DNA from: Bacteroidia bacterium
GTDB lineage: Bacteria > Bacteroidota > Bacteroidia > NS11-12g > UBA9320
Assembly (NCBI GenBank): GCA_022425465.1
Contig: JAKMFK010000134.1
Span: forward strand, 1 to 5,299
Direction: 5' to 3'
Length of the DNA stretch: 5,299 nt
Both the position numbers and the translations under genes were made by a program. The notes under the pieces were generated by a model, which was not told the origin of the DNA, did not search any database, and saw nothing but the letters and a program-made list of their open reading frames with translations. Below are positions 1 through 5,299 of this stretch, piece after piece. Numbering within the stretch: the first letter of the stretch is position 1; each line of letters opens with the position of its first letter.

Positions 1-2
1 AG

Positions 3-977
3 CAAATCATTCTTTTCAAAGGGTATTACGATACAGATAAGAGGAAGGGCTATTTCATGGATGGATTTAATTACACCTCCAACGAGCAACATCTGATGGC
101 GGATACGGCCATTTTTGATGAAACAAACGGTTTTGGCGTGGCCATTGGAAATGTTTGGATGTATGATTCTTCTGAAAATGCACAGGTTTGGGGCAATAGA
201 GCCATTTACCGCAAAGGACTACATTGGGCGCAAGTATATGGCAATGCTTTGGCCGTGAGAGCGGATAAAGATAGCATGTACATTTACGGAGATACCTTGA
301 CGGTGTGGAAAGACACGGTTAAACGCGCTCAGCTTACCCAGGCACTAGGCTCTGTTAGATTATTTCAAAAAAACACTGCGGCCACCGCTGGTAAGCTGCT
401 TTATTCTTCATTAGATAGCACCATAAGACTTCGCGAGAAACCGGTAGTTTGGGACTCGGCCAGCCGACTTTCTGGTGATTCGATTAATTTTCAAATTGAA
501 CAAAAAAAACTTCGTTATGGATCATTGTTTTATCATGCACTCATTGTGATGAAAGAGGACTCCAGTCACTACAGCCAAATCCAAGGCGATTCGGTATTCT
601 ATCAAATGGACACGCAACAACGGATAGAAAAAAGTTGGGTTTATCGAAAAGGTAAAAGTGTTTATTACATAAGAGAAAATAATGAAGTCACTTCGGCCGT
701 TTCGGTTGAAAGTGAACACATGAAATTTGCCTTTAATCAAAACCAAATAGATAAAGTACATTTTTATATCAAACCCAAAGGGGCCGTTTATCCGTTAGAT
801 CAACTCCCAGATGATAAAAGAAATCTAGATCGATTCGTTTGGGACATCCAAAACAGACCAAGCAAATTAAATCAACCGATCCCATTCACCCCGATTTATA
901 TCAACACGAGGTATAAGAAAATACCCAGTATCCAACCCCAAAAGAAAGAAAAATCATTTTTTCAATTTTGGAAATGA
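3..977 (+). CDS. OstA-like (LptA-related) protein, C-terminal part, 5' end cut by window
   Basis: The reading frame is open from the first complete codon (base 3), so the ATG at 57 is internal and the true start lies left of the window. About 324 residues are visible. The sequence has repeating short strands of the OstA/LptA type: WGNRAIYR, VYGNALAVRAD, MYIYGDTLTVW, then LGSVRLF. The patterns 'GNA' and 'YGDTL' recur, as in Bacteroidota OstA-like proteins, and a RFVWDIQNRPSK stretch near the end resembles the F-W-x-x-x-x-RP motif common there. OstA/LptA proteins form beta-jellyroll bridges that carry lipopolysaccharide through the periplasm to the outer membrane; I infer that role here. The tail is basic and aromatic (KKEKSFFQFWK). 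Full-length relatives are, from memory, roughly 500-600 residues, so the N-terminal portion and signal peptide are missing. The stop overlaps the start of the DUF5686 gene by ATGA. Family assignment is fairly sure; exact function is inferred. Confidence 0.85.
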   Translation, partial: QIILFKGYYDTDKRKGYFMDGFNYTSNEQHLMADTAIFDETNGFGVAIGNVWMYDSSENAQVWGNRAIYRKGLHWAQVYGNALAVRADKDSMYIYGDTLTVWKDTVKRAQLTQALGSVRLFQKNTAATAGKLLYSSLDSTIRLREKPVVWDSASRLSGDSINFQIEQKKLRYGSLFYHALIVMKEDSSHYSQIQGDSVFYQMDTQQRIEKSWVYRKGKSVYYIRENNEVTSAVSVESEHMKFAFNQNQIDKVHFYIKPKGAVYPLDQLPDDKRNLDRFVWDIQNRPSKLNQPIPFTPIYINTRYKKIPSIQPQKKEKSFFQFWK

Positions 978-3448
978 TACGACTCAAAAAATATCGGTTC
1001 TTTAAACCCTATGTTTATCATTACGTTTGGATCTTATTATTTTGGGTATCACCTATTCGCTCCCAACAGTTATTAGGTTTAGTTTTGGATAATGAAGCCG
1101 CTCCTGTAGCGCAAGTACAAATCTTCAATCAAATAGGCACAAAACTTGGAGAATCTGGACTGGATGGGTACTTCCGGTTGAACCTCAGACCCGGATCTTA
1201 CAAATTGGTATTTAACCACCCTGATTACGCCGATTATCGACTGTCTTATCTGGCTAGAGATGATGAAAACGACACCCTTTCCATCATGTTACAGCGCACA
1301 ACCCCTCGGGTTGAACCTGTTAAAATCACGAGTAAATGGAAGGATCCAGGTCCCAAAATGATGAGAAAGGCCATTGCTCGTCGGAAAATATGGGGCAATA
1401 GAATTCCAGCCCAAAGTGCGGAAGTTTATATCAAAGCATTTGAGCGAATTGAAAACCCCCAACGATATATGCGGGCGAATTTTGACTCCCGCGAAGAGAA
1501 AAAAGTAAACGCAGATTTGATCAAAGCCAACATGGCTGAAATTCACCTGCATCGTGATTGGGCGCCACCAAATAAAATCAAGGAATATAGAAAGGGCGTC
1601 AATATTAGGGGCGATAAAAGCAGCTTGTTTTATTTAAGTACAACCGAGGGTGATTTTAATATCTATCAAAACCTAATGTCTTTGCCTGCTTTAAGTCCAT
1701 TACCGATTTTATCCCCTCTATCAAACAATGCCATACTCGCCTATCGGTTTCAATTTGTTGAAAGTTATCAGCACCCAACTCATGGCCGGGTCTTGAGAAT
1801 TAAATTCAGAGGGCGACAAGTATCCAACGCAACTTTTTCTGGGGAAATCCATCTTGTTGACTCGTCGTTTTATGCATCCCGCATCGAATTAAACATTCCT
1901 CCACACCTCATGGCCGAATACCATTCCATGAAACTCATTCAAAATTATCGAATCAATCAGGATAGTTTGATTTTCATAGATTCACAACGTTTTGTTTATG
2001 AAAATAAAGCAGGTAGTATTCGTTATTACGGTGAAACCAAAGTTCAATACGACAGCGTAAAAATCAATCCGAAGTTCCCTAGGAGACATTTTGGATTAGA
2101 ATTATCGCGTACTGAACAAGAAGCCTACGAAAGAGATACGAGTTATTGGAACAAGGTCCGCGTTCAACCCCTATTGGCCATCGAAAAGAAATTTGTTAAC
2201 CAAAGCGATAGCATCAAACGTGTCCGCACATCCGACCGATATTTAGACAGTTTAGAAGCCATCACAAACAAGGTATCTTTGCGTTCCCTTGTCTTGGAGG
2301 GCCAAGAATTTAGAGATAGAAGAAAGGGTATAGACATGGCATTCCAACCGTTATGGCTACTTTACCAGCCGTGGTGGCCAGGAGGAGGTCGTTTGCTCTT
2401 TGCGAATAGAATCAAAAAGACGTTCGATTCAAAAAGGGAGGTCCAACTACTACCCAATCTATCCTATGGTATCCTAAATAAAGATTTAAGAGGAAGTGTT
2501 GCACTTAACACTTTATACGACCCGTACAAGAGAAAACGTGTTTTCATGCAAGCGGGAAGAGACTTGGGATTGATTAATCCGTTTGCGGCTTATATTGACT
2601 TATTTCGAAGGGATAATTTTTACCAGCACAATCATTTAACGGTTTACCATCGCCAGGAGATTATAAATGGTCTTTTCCTAAGGATAACAGGGGAAATCAG
2701 CGATAGACAAAGTATCGCAAATTTCGAATTTTCACCTTCAGGTGATAGCTTATTCGAGAACAATAAACCCACAGATTTCAAGTCTCATCTGGCCATTTTT
2801 GGTCGAATTCGTTTGTCTTATACTCCATTTCAGAAATACATTTCTGAACCTAAACAAAAAATCATTCTTGGTTCAAAATGGCCCACCTTTTCTGTGGAAT
2901 ATAAAAGGGCCATACCCCATTTGTTTGGTAGCAGCATTGATTATGACTACTTAGAATACCGTATTGAGCATGCCTTCCCCTGGGGGACCGCTGGCAATAG
3001 CGAAATCAGAGCAACCTCGGGGAGTTTTATGGGTAGAAATAATGTTAGCTTGATTGATTATCGATATCAACGCAGAGGAGATGATTTTCTATTCACCCCT
3101 CCCATGTATGCTTTTCAAACATTAGATAGCACTTTTAATACCTTCAATCGATACTATGAGATTCACTATCGACATCATTTTAACGGGGCACTGATTAATA
3201 AAATCCCCTTTATGAAGTATTTCCAAATGTACGAGAGTGTTGGTGCCAATTTGTTATACGCACCTGAGCGCCGGAATCTATTTTTTCTAGAAGCTTATGC
3301 AGGTGTCGATAAGCTAATAAAACTCTGGAGACAGCGATTTAAAATTGGTCTATATTACTGCATTGGATATTCTAAGTTATTCGAACAACCTCGCAGTTTT
3401 TTCAAAATTAACTTTGAATTCTACAATCGCACCAAAAACAGTTGGTGA
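974..3448 (+). CDS. DUF5686 and carboxypeptidase-regulatory-like domain protein (probable outer-membrane protein)
   Basis: This is an 824-residue protein. I chose the ATG at 974, which overlaps the previous stop as ATGA; an in-frame TTG at 968 would add only two residues and is less likely. Residues 1-30 look like a signal peptide: basic MIRLKKYRFFK, a hydrophobic segment (VWILLFWVS), and probable cleavage after IRS. Residues 33-107 resemble a CarboxypepD_reg-like beta-sandwich (GLVLDNEAAPVAQVQIFN, then SGLDGYFRLNLRPGSYKLVFNHPDY), a domain common at the N-terminus of Bacteroidota outer-membrane proteins. From about 115 to the end the sequence matches DUF5686 in length and layout. Its last third is rich in alternating, aromatic strands and ends in an aromatic-rich segment (FFKINFEFYN) and a final Trp, as in outer-membrane beta-barrels. 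The molecular role of DUF5686 is unknown to me. Coupling to an OstA-like gene suggests envelope assembly; that is inference. No frameshift or missing segment is seen. Confidence 0.85.
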   Translation: MIRLKKYRFFKPYVYHYVWILLFWVSPIRSQQLLGLVLDNEAAPVAQVQIFNQIGTKLGESGLDGYFRLNLRPGSYKLVFNHPDYADYRLSYLARDDENDTLSIMLQRTTPRVEPVKITSKWKDPGPKMMRKAIARRKIWGNRIPAQSAEVYIKAFERIENPQRYMRANFDSREEKKVNADLIKANMAEIHLHRDWAPPNKIKEYRKGVNIRGDKSSLFYLSTTEGDFNIYQNLMSLPALSPLPILSPLSNNAILAYRFQFVESYQHPTHGRVLRIKFRGRQVSNATFSGEIHLVDSSFYASRIELNIPPHLMAEYHSMKLIQNYRINQDSLIFIDSQRFVYENKAGSIRYYGETKVQYDSVKINPKFPRRHFGLELSRTEQEAYERDTSYWNKVRVQPLLAIEKKFVNQSDSIKRVRTSDRYLDSLEAITNKVSLRSLVLEGQEFRDRRKGIDMAFQPLWLLYQPWWPGGGRLLFANRIKKTFDSKREVQLLPNLSYGILNKDLRGSVALNTLYDPYKRKRVFMQAGRDLGLINPFAAYIDLFRRDNFYQHNHLTVYHRQEIINGLFLRITGEISDRQSIANFEFSPSGDSLFENNKPTDFKSHLAIFGRIRLSYTPFQKYISEPKQKIILGSKWPTFSVEYKRAIPHLFGSSIDYDYLEYRIEHAFPWGTAGNSEIRATSGSFMGRNNVSLIDYRYQRRGDDFLFTPPMYAFQTLDSTFNTFNRYYEIHYRHHFNGALINKIPFMKYFQMYESVGANLLYAPERRNLFFLEAYAGVDKLIKLWRQRFKIGLYYCIGYSKLFEQPRSFFKINFEFYNRTKNSW

Positions 3449-3469
3449 TTTGATAATTTCCATATTTTA

Positions 3470-3487
3470 TTGAAATAGGTATTTCAA
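3470..3487. repeat. 18-bp perfect palindrome with 2-bp centre, candidate operator
   Basis: The arms TTGAAATA and TATTTCAA are exact reverse complements separated by GG. The first three bases (TTG) double as the -33 element of the predicted promoter, and the rest fills most of its spacer, a typical place for a repressor dimer to bind. It is too short-looped to form a good RNA hairpin, and no T-tract follows. The inverted repeat is seen directly; the operator role is inference. Confidence 0.5.
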
Positions 3488-3500
3488 GTGCATAACTTTG
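3470..3500 (+). promoter_or_regulatory. Bacteroidota-type promoter for the NTF2-like/DUF456 unit
   Basis: The -33 element TTG (3470-3472; ATTG against consensus TTTG) is followed by a 20-bp spacer and TAACTTTG (3493-3500), a full match to the -7 consensus TAnnTTTG of the Bacteroidota primary sigma factor. Transcription would begin at roughly 3503-3508, at or just before the ATG at 3507, so the message would be leaderless or nearly so. An alternative ATG at 3522 would leave about 15 bases of leader. No transcription data are available here; the call rests on motif and spacing. Confidence 0.55.
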
Positions 3501-3506
3501 ACTGAG

Positions 3507-3860
3507 ATGATTAGAGATTTAATGTTGCGCTGGGTAGATTTATTCAATAAAAAAGAAGCTTCACTTCTTGCCGACATGTACCACGAAGAAGCTATAAACT
3601 TTCAAGTGGCAACCGACATTAAGCGAACAGGTAAAAAAGATATTTTCGAAATGTTTTGTTACGAATTTGAACACTTTAACATGGTTTGCCAACCTCAACG
3701 ACTCATAATAGAAAGTAATGAAGCGGTATTGGAATGGAAAGATCCTAATGGACTAGAAGGTTGCGGATTTTTTACTTTTAAGGGAAATAAAATCATGTAT
3801 CAAAAAGGATACTGGGATCGATGGAGTTTCGAACAAAAACAAGGTAAAGAGTATAACTAA
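3507..3860 (+). CDS. NTF2-like / SnoaL-like domain protein
   Basis: This is a 117-residue protein with the cone-shaped NTF2/SnoaL fold pattern. It has an N-terminal amphipathic helix ending in RWVDLFNKKEASLLADMYHEEAINFQVA (residues 8-35), a second helix near KKDIFEMFCYEFEHF, then strands RLIIESNEAVLEWKD, GCGFFTFKGNKIMYQKGYWDRWSF. The W-x-x-x-FN...LA-x-MYHE-x-A start and the late GYWD motif are familiar from the 'nuclear transport factor 2 family' proteins. These are small cytoplasmic proteins of diverse function (ketosteroid-isomerase-like enzymes, polyketide cyclases, ligand binders); no substrate can be named from sequence. I chose ATG 3507 because an in-frame TTG at 3498 lies inside the predicted -7 promoter element. 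No signal peptide is present. The stop overlaps the next start by one base (TAATG), so it is likely co-translated with the DUF456 gene. Confidence 0.85.
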   Translation: MIRDLMLRWVDLFNKKEASLLADMYHEEAINFQVATDIKRTGKKDIFEMFCYEFEHFNMVCQPQRLIIESNEAVLEWKDPNGLEGCGFFTFKGNKIMYQKGYWDRWSFEQKQGKEYN

Positions 3861-4339
3861 TGGAAGCGCTCGTATTATTGTGTGGAAGCTTATTGATTTT
3901 TGTAGGATTCCTAGGTTGCATCATTCCAGTACTACCAGGTCCGCCCATTGCTTGGTTAGGTTACCTTCTAGTTTTTTTATTACCGGAAAATAGTATTGAT
4001 TATTCAAGCAGCACGTTCATCTCCTGTACCATTTTAGCCGTTGGTGTTACCGTATTAGATTATTACTTGCCTATCTGGGGAACCAAAAAAAGTGGGGGAA
4101 CCAAAGCGGGTCAAATAGGTAGTTTTATTGGCCTTTTTGTGGGTCTTTTTCTGGGTCCCTTTGGGATGTTATTGGGTGCCTTTGTTGGAGCTATAGTCGG
4201 TGAGCTATGGGCGGGTCAAGACGATAAAACCGCTCTAAAATCGGGGCTGGGTGCTTTCTTAGGTTTTTTACTTGGAACTGTAGCAAAGGTATTTGTTACT
4301 GGGTACATAGCATTCGCCTTTTACACAACAATTTTTTGA
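3860..4339 (+). CDS. DUF456 family integral membrane protein
   Basis: This is a 159-residue, very hydrophobic and glycine-rich protein matching DUF456 over its full length. Conserved parts are visible: the N-terminal G-x-x-x-x-I-I-P-V-LPGPPIAWLGYLL (residues 18-37), then LDYYLPIWGTKKSGGTKAGQ (66-85), and the glycine-zipper stretch GLFLGPFGMLLGAFVGAIVGEL (95-116). Likely membrane segments are about 3-22, 28-42, 52-70, 86-114 (possibly a pair) and 127-157. The protein should sit in the inner membrane. The biochemical function of DUF456 is unknown; transporter or channel-like roles are guesses. The start ATG shares its A with the TAA of the NTF2-like gene, so translation is probably coupled. I see no convincing terminator directly after its stop. 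Confidence 0.92.
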   Translation: MEALVLLCGSLLIFVGFLGCIIPVLPGPPIAWLGYLLVFLLPENSIDYSSSTFISCTILAVGVTVLDYYLPIWGTKKSGGTKAGQIGSFIGLFVGLFLGPFGMLLGAFVGAIVGELWAGQDDKTALKSGLGAFLGFLLGTVAKVFVTGYIAFAFYTTIF

Positions 4340-4590
4340 ACTCAGGAAATTCAGGATCGCAAACTTCTCCGAATCTCTCATTAAGCAATGAATTCAGCAC
4401 TGCGAGATTTAATGCCGTTTTAGAAAAAATGGACTATACTCAGTTTCTCGTTGAGGATTTCGTTTAGGTGCGGTTAGAAGTTTTTTATATTTAGATATTT
4501 AATTTTTCATGACCTTGCCAGCCATTAATTGTTTTTTAGAGTGGTGTATTAGAACGAAACTTTGTTGGTTACGATTTGAATAACTATATA

Positions 4591-4636
4591 AGTTGAAAAA
4601 ATTACTTTAATTAAACTTCAACTAATTTTATTAGTT
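4591..4636. repeat. Two overlapping AT-rich inverted repeats
   Basis: AGTTGAA (4591-4597) pairs with TTCAACT (4617-4623). AACTAAT (4620-4626) pairs with ATTAGTT (4630-4636) around a TTT loop. The two stems share bases 4620-4623, so they are mutually exclusive foldings. Neither is followed by a clear T-run. In DNA of this AT content such 7-bp arms can arise by chance; they might still slow or end transcription from the left. Confidence 0.35.
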
Positions 4637-4642
4637 CATCTG

Positions 4643-4721
4643 TTAATTGACTAAACGTTTAGTATAAAAGCAGTTGCGGATTTATGTACACTTACTTTCA
4701 GTTGGAAAGATAGTCAATTAA
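4643..4721. repeat. 11-bp inverted repeat with long spacer
   Basis: TTAATTGACTA (4643-4653) and TAGTCAATTAA (4711-4721) are exact reverse complements 57 bp apart. The right arm ends in the A-run that forms the T-tract of the minus-strand terminator. A second 11-bp pair, GTATAAAAGCA (4662-4672) and TGCTTTTATAC (4759-4769), crosses it. The arms are seen directly; function is unknown. Confidence 0.4.
4650..4663. repeat. 14-bp perfect palindrome
   Basis: ACTAAACGTTTAGT is its own reverse complement. It lies inside a larger inverted repeat (4643-4653 with 4711-4721) in the AT-rich part of the convergent region. It resembles a binding site for a dimeric protein, but no nearby promoter or regulator gene supports a role. 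Confidence 0.4.
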
Positions 4722-4754
4722 AACAAAAAACGGTTTGAGATTATTCCCAAACCG
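4721..4754 (-). terminator. Rho-independent terminator of the YHYH/T9SS gene
   Basis: On the minus strand a hairpin with arms CGGTTTG and CAAACCG (4731-4737 and 4748-4754) continues through one mismatch and two more pairs to a four-base loop. It is followed by the T-tract TTTTTTGTTT (complement of 4721-4730). It starts 36 bases after the stop of the minus-strand gene. On the plus strand the hairpin is followed by CTATTGCTTTTA, a weak tail, so I treat it as one-directional. Confidence 0.8.
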
Positions 4755-4789
4755 CTATTGCTTTTATACCTTGTTGGTGGTAGTAATTT

Positions 4790-5299
4790 TTACTTCTCAA
4801 TAATTATTTTTCTTGATGTACTAAATCCGTTAGCAGATAATTCAATGATATAAGTTCCTGAATAAACCGTTTGAATGTCAAAATAACTAATGGTTTGTCC
4901 CTTGTTAATCTTAGATTCTCTAAGCAATTTCCCTTGAATATCAAATAATTTTATGCACAAACCTTGGTTATTTAACCCTCCAATTTGTATGGCAATAAAG
5001 TCTGATGTTGGATTAGGAAATATTTTGATATTTTTATTTTCCAAATCACTTTCTACAGTTGACAATGTTGCGTCATAAGCAGTTGTATTTTCGTCCACCA
5101 AATTAACCTTTCTATCCTGATAAACACCATAAAAAGTAGGTCCTACTGCATAAGGGTAAGCTGAGTTCCAAATGGAATCTACAGTAGTAAAATAACAATA
5201 GATACCATTGGGGTACTCTGGAGTCACACAAAAACGTCCGTTATGTTCATCTAAATAATCGGATTGACTGCTATGATTTACATATTCATAATCTTCTCT
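4790..5299 (-). CDS. YHYH domain-containing protein with T9SS type A sorting domain, C-terminal part
   Basis: The frame is open to the right window edge, so this is the last 169 residues of a longer protein; the GTG at 5227 is internal. Visible residues 1-60 include DYLDEHNGRFCVTPEYPNG, YCYFTTVD and YPYAVGPTFYG, which match the end of the YHYH domain as I know it from Bacteroidota secreted proteins. A short acidic linker follows. From about residue 90 comes a type IX sorting domain: KIFPNPTSDFIAIQI, KLFDIQGKLL, then SGTYIIEL and the terminal basic strand SRKIIIEK. Such tails direct export across the outer membrane and are cleaved there, leaving the protein secreted or surface-attached. The catalytic or binding role of YHYH domains is unknown to me. 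GC is about 31%, lower than the genes to the left. The sorting domain is very sure; the YHYH label less so because its namesake motif lies outside the window. Confidence 0.82.
   Translation of the reverse strand, partial: REDYEYVNHSSQSDYLDEHNGRFCVTPEYPNGIYCYFTTVDSIWNSAYPYAVGPTFYGVYQDRKVNLVDENTTAYDATLSTVESDLENKNIKIFPNPTSDFIAIQIGGLNNQGLCIKLFDIQGKLLRESKINKGQTISYFDIQTVYSGTYIIELSANGFSTSRKIIIEK

Larger units (their letters stand above)
3449..3506 (+). other. Short intergenic region with promoter and palindrome
   Basis: This 58-bp gap between the DUF5686 stop and the ATG of the NTF2-like gene contains an 18-bp inverted repeat and a Bacteroidota-type promoter, listed separately. There is no T-run after the palindrome on the plus strand, so it is a poor rho-independent terminator for the upstream pair. 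The gap probably separates two transcription units, although read-through from the left cannot be excluded. Confidence 0.6.
4340..4789. other. Convergent intergenic region, no supported gene
   Basis: These 450 bp lie between the ends of two converging genes. Bases 4341-4470 are about 39% GC by hand count, with a frame open to a TAG at 4465-4467 that merely continues a shadow frame of the DUF456 gene. From 4471 to about 4720 the GC drops to about 26%. That part contains several short inverted repeats (listed separately) and stop codons in all frames at short intervals. The right end holds the terminator of the minus-strand gene. No RNA gene or insertion-sequence end is recognisable. Confidence 0.6.

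Noticed and set aside
189..1402. 12-bp direct repeat TGGGGCAATAGA at 189-200 and 1391-1402
   Set aside because: Both copies encode W-G-N-R in the same frame of two different genes with no shared flanks; likely chance.
1289..1552. Minus-strand ORF of 87 codons opposite the DUF5686 gene
   Set aside because: It is antisense to a well-supported coding sequence and has no protein-family features. The same applies to the other antisense or out-of-frame stretches at 522-761 and 2742-2954.
3498..3506. TTG at 3498 as start of the NTF2-like gene
   Set aside because: It lies inside the predicted -7 promoter element and adds only three residues; ATG 3507 is preferred.
4336..4467. Open plus-strand frame ending in residues such as ARFNAVLEKMDYTQFLVEDFV, looking protein-like
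   Set aside because: It is the downstream end of a shadow frame running through the DUF456 gene, has no good start of its own (only a TTG at 4336), and I recognise no family. It could be a gene remnant but nothing supports it.
4509..4583. 24-codon plus-strand ORF starting at ATG 4509
   Set aside because: It is very short, lies in AT-rich DNA, has no promoter and no recognisable product.
4499..4606. Minus-strand open stretch of about 35 codons containing VLIHHS, which recalls a motif of IS3-type transposases
   Set aside because: The match is six residues only, the neighbouring conserved residues are absent, and no terminal repeats or other transposase pieces are present.
4719..4769. Terminator hairpin as bidirectional
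   Set aside because: On the plus strand the stem is followed by CTATTGCTTTTA rather than a T-run, so efficient plus-strand termination is not supported.

Overview
The window looks like a chromosomal segment of a Bacteroidota bacterium. Four independent signs support this. (i) A type IX secretion system (T9SS) C-terminal sorting domain with the KIFPNPT signature sits at the right edge. (ii) There is a Bacteroidota-style OstA-like (LptA-related) protein. (iii) A DUF5686 protein with an N-terminal carboxypeptidase-regulatory-like domain follows it. (iv) A promoter of the Bacteroidota type (TTG, 20 bp, TAnnTTTG) is visible, and no Shine-Dalgarno sequences stand out before the genes. I cannot place the genus.

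Left block (1-3448, + strand): two envelope genes overlap by ATGA and probably form one translationally coupled unit. The first is the C-terminal part of an OstA-like protein, cut by the left window edge, which is expected to act in lipopolysaccharide transport across the periplasm. The second is a complete 824-residue DUF5686 protein with signal peptide, CarboxypepD_reg-like domain and a long beta-rich, probably outer-membrane, body.

Middle block (3449-4339, + strand): a short gap holds an 18-bp palindrome that overlaps a good Bacteroidota promoter. Behind it lies a two-gene unit joined by a TAATG overlap: a small soluble NTF2/SnoaL-like protein and a DUF456 integral membrane protein. If the promoter is real, the mRNA of this unit is leaderless or nearly so.

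Right block (4340-5299): about 450 bp between convergent genes carry no gene I can support. The first ~130 bp are about 39% GC by hand count. From about 4471 the DNA falls to about 26% GC and holds several short inverted repeats. A rho-independent terminator at its right end serves the minus-strand gene, which is the C-terminal part of a secreted YHYH-domain protein with a T9SS type A sorting tail, cut by the right edge and only about 31% GC.

Overall this is mostly ordinary envelope and housekeeping sequence. I see no mobile element, CRISPR array, RNA gene or defence system. The points most worth a second look are the palindrome-promoter arrangement with its leaderless start, the composition break near 4470, and the tight coupling of the gene pairs.
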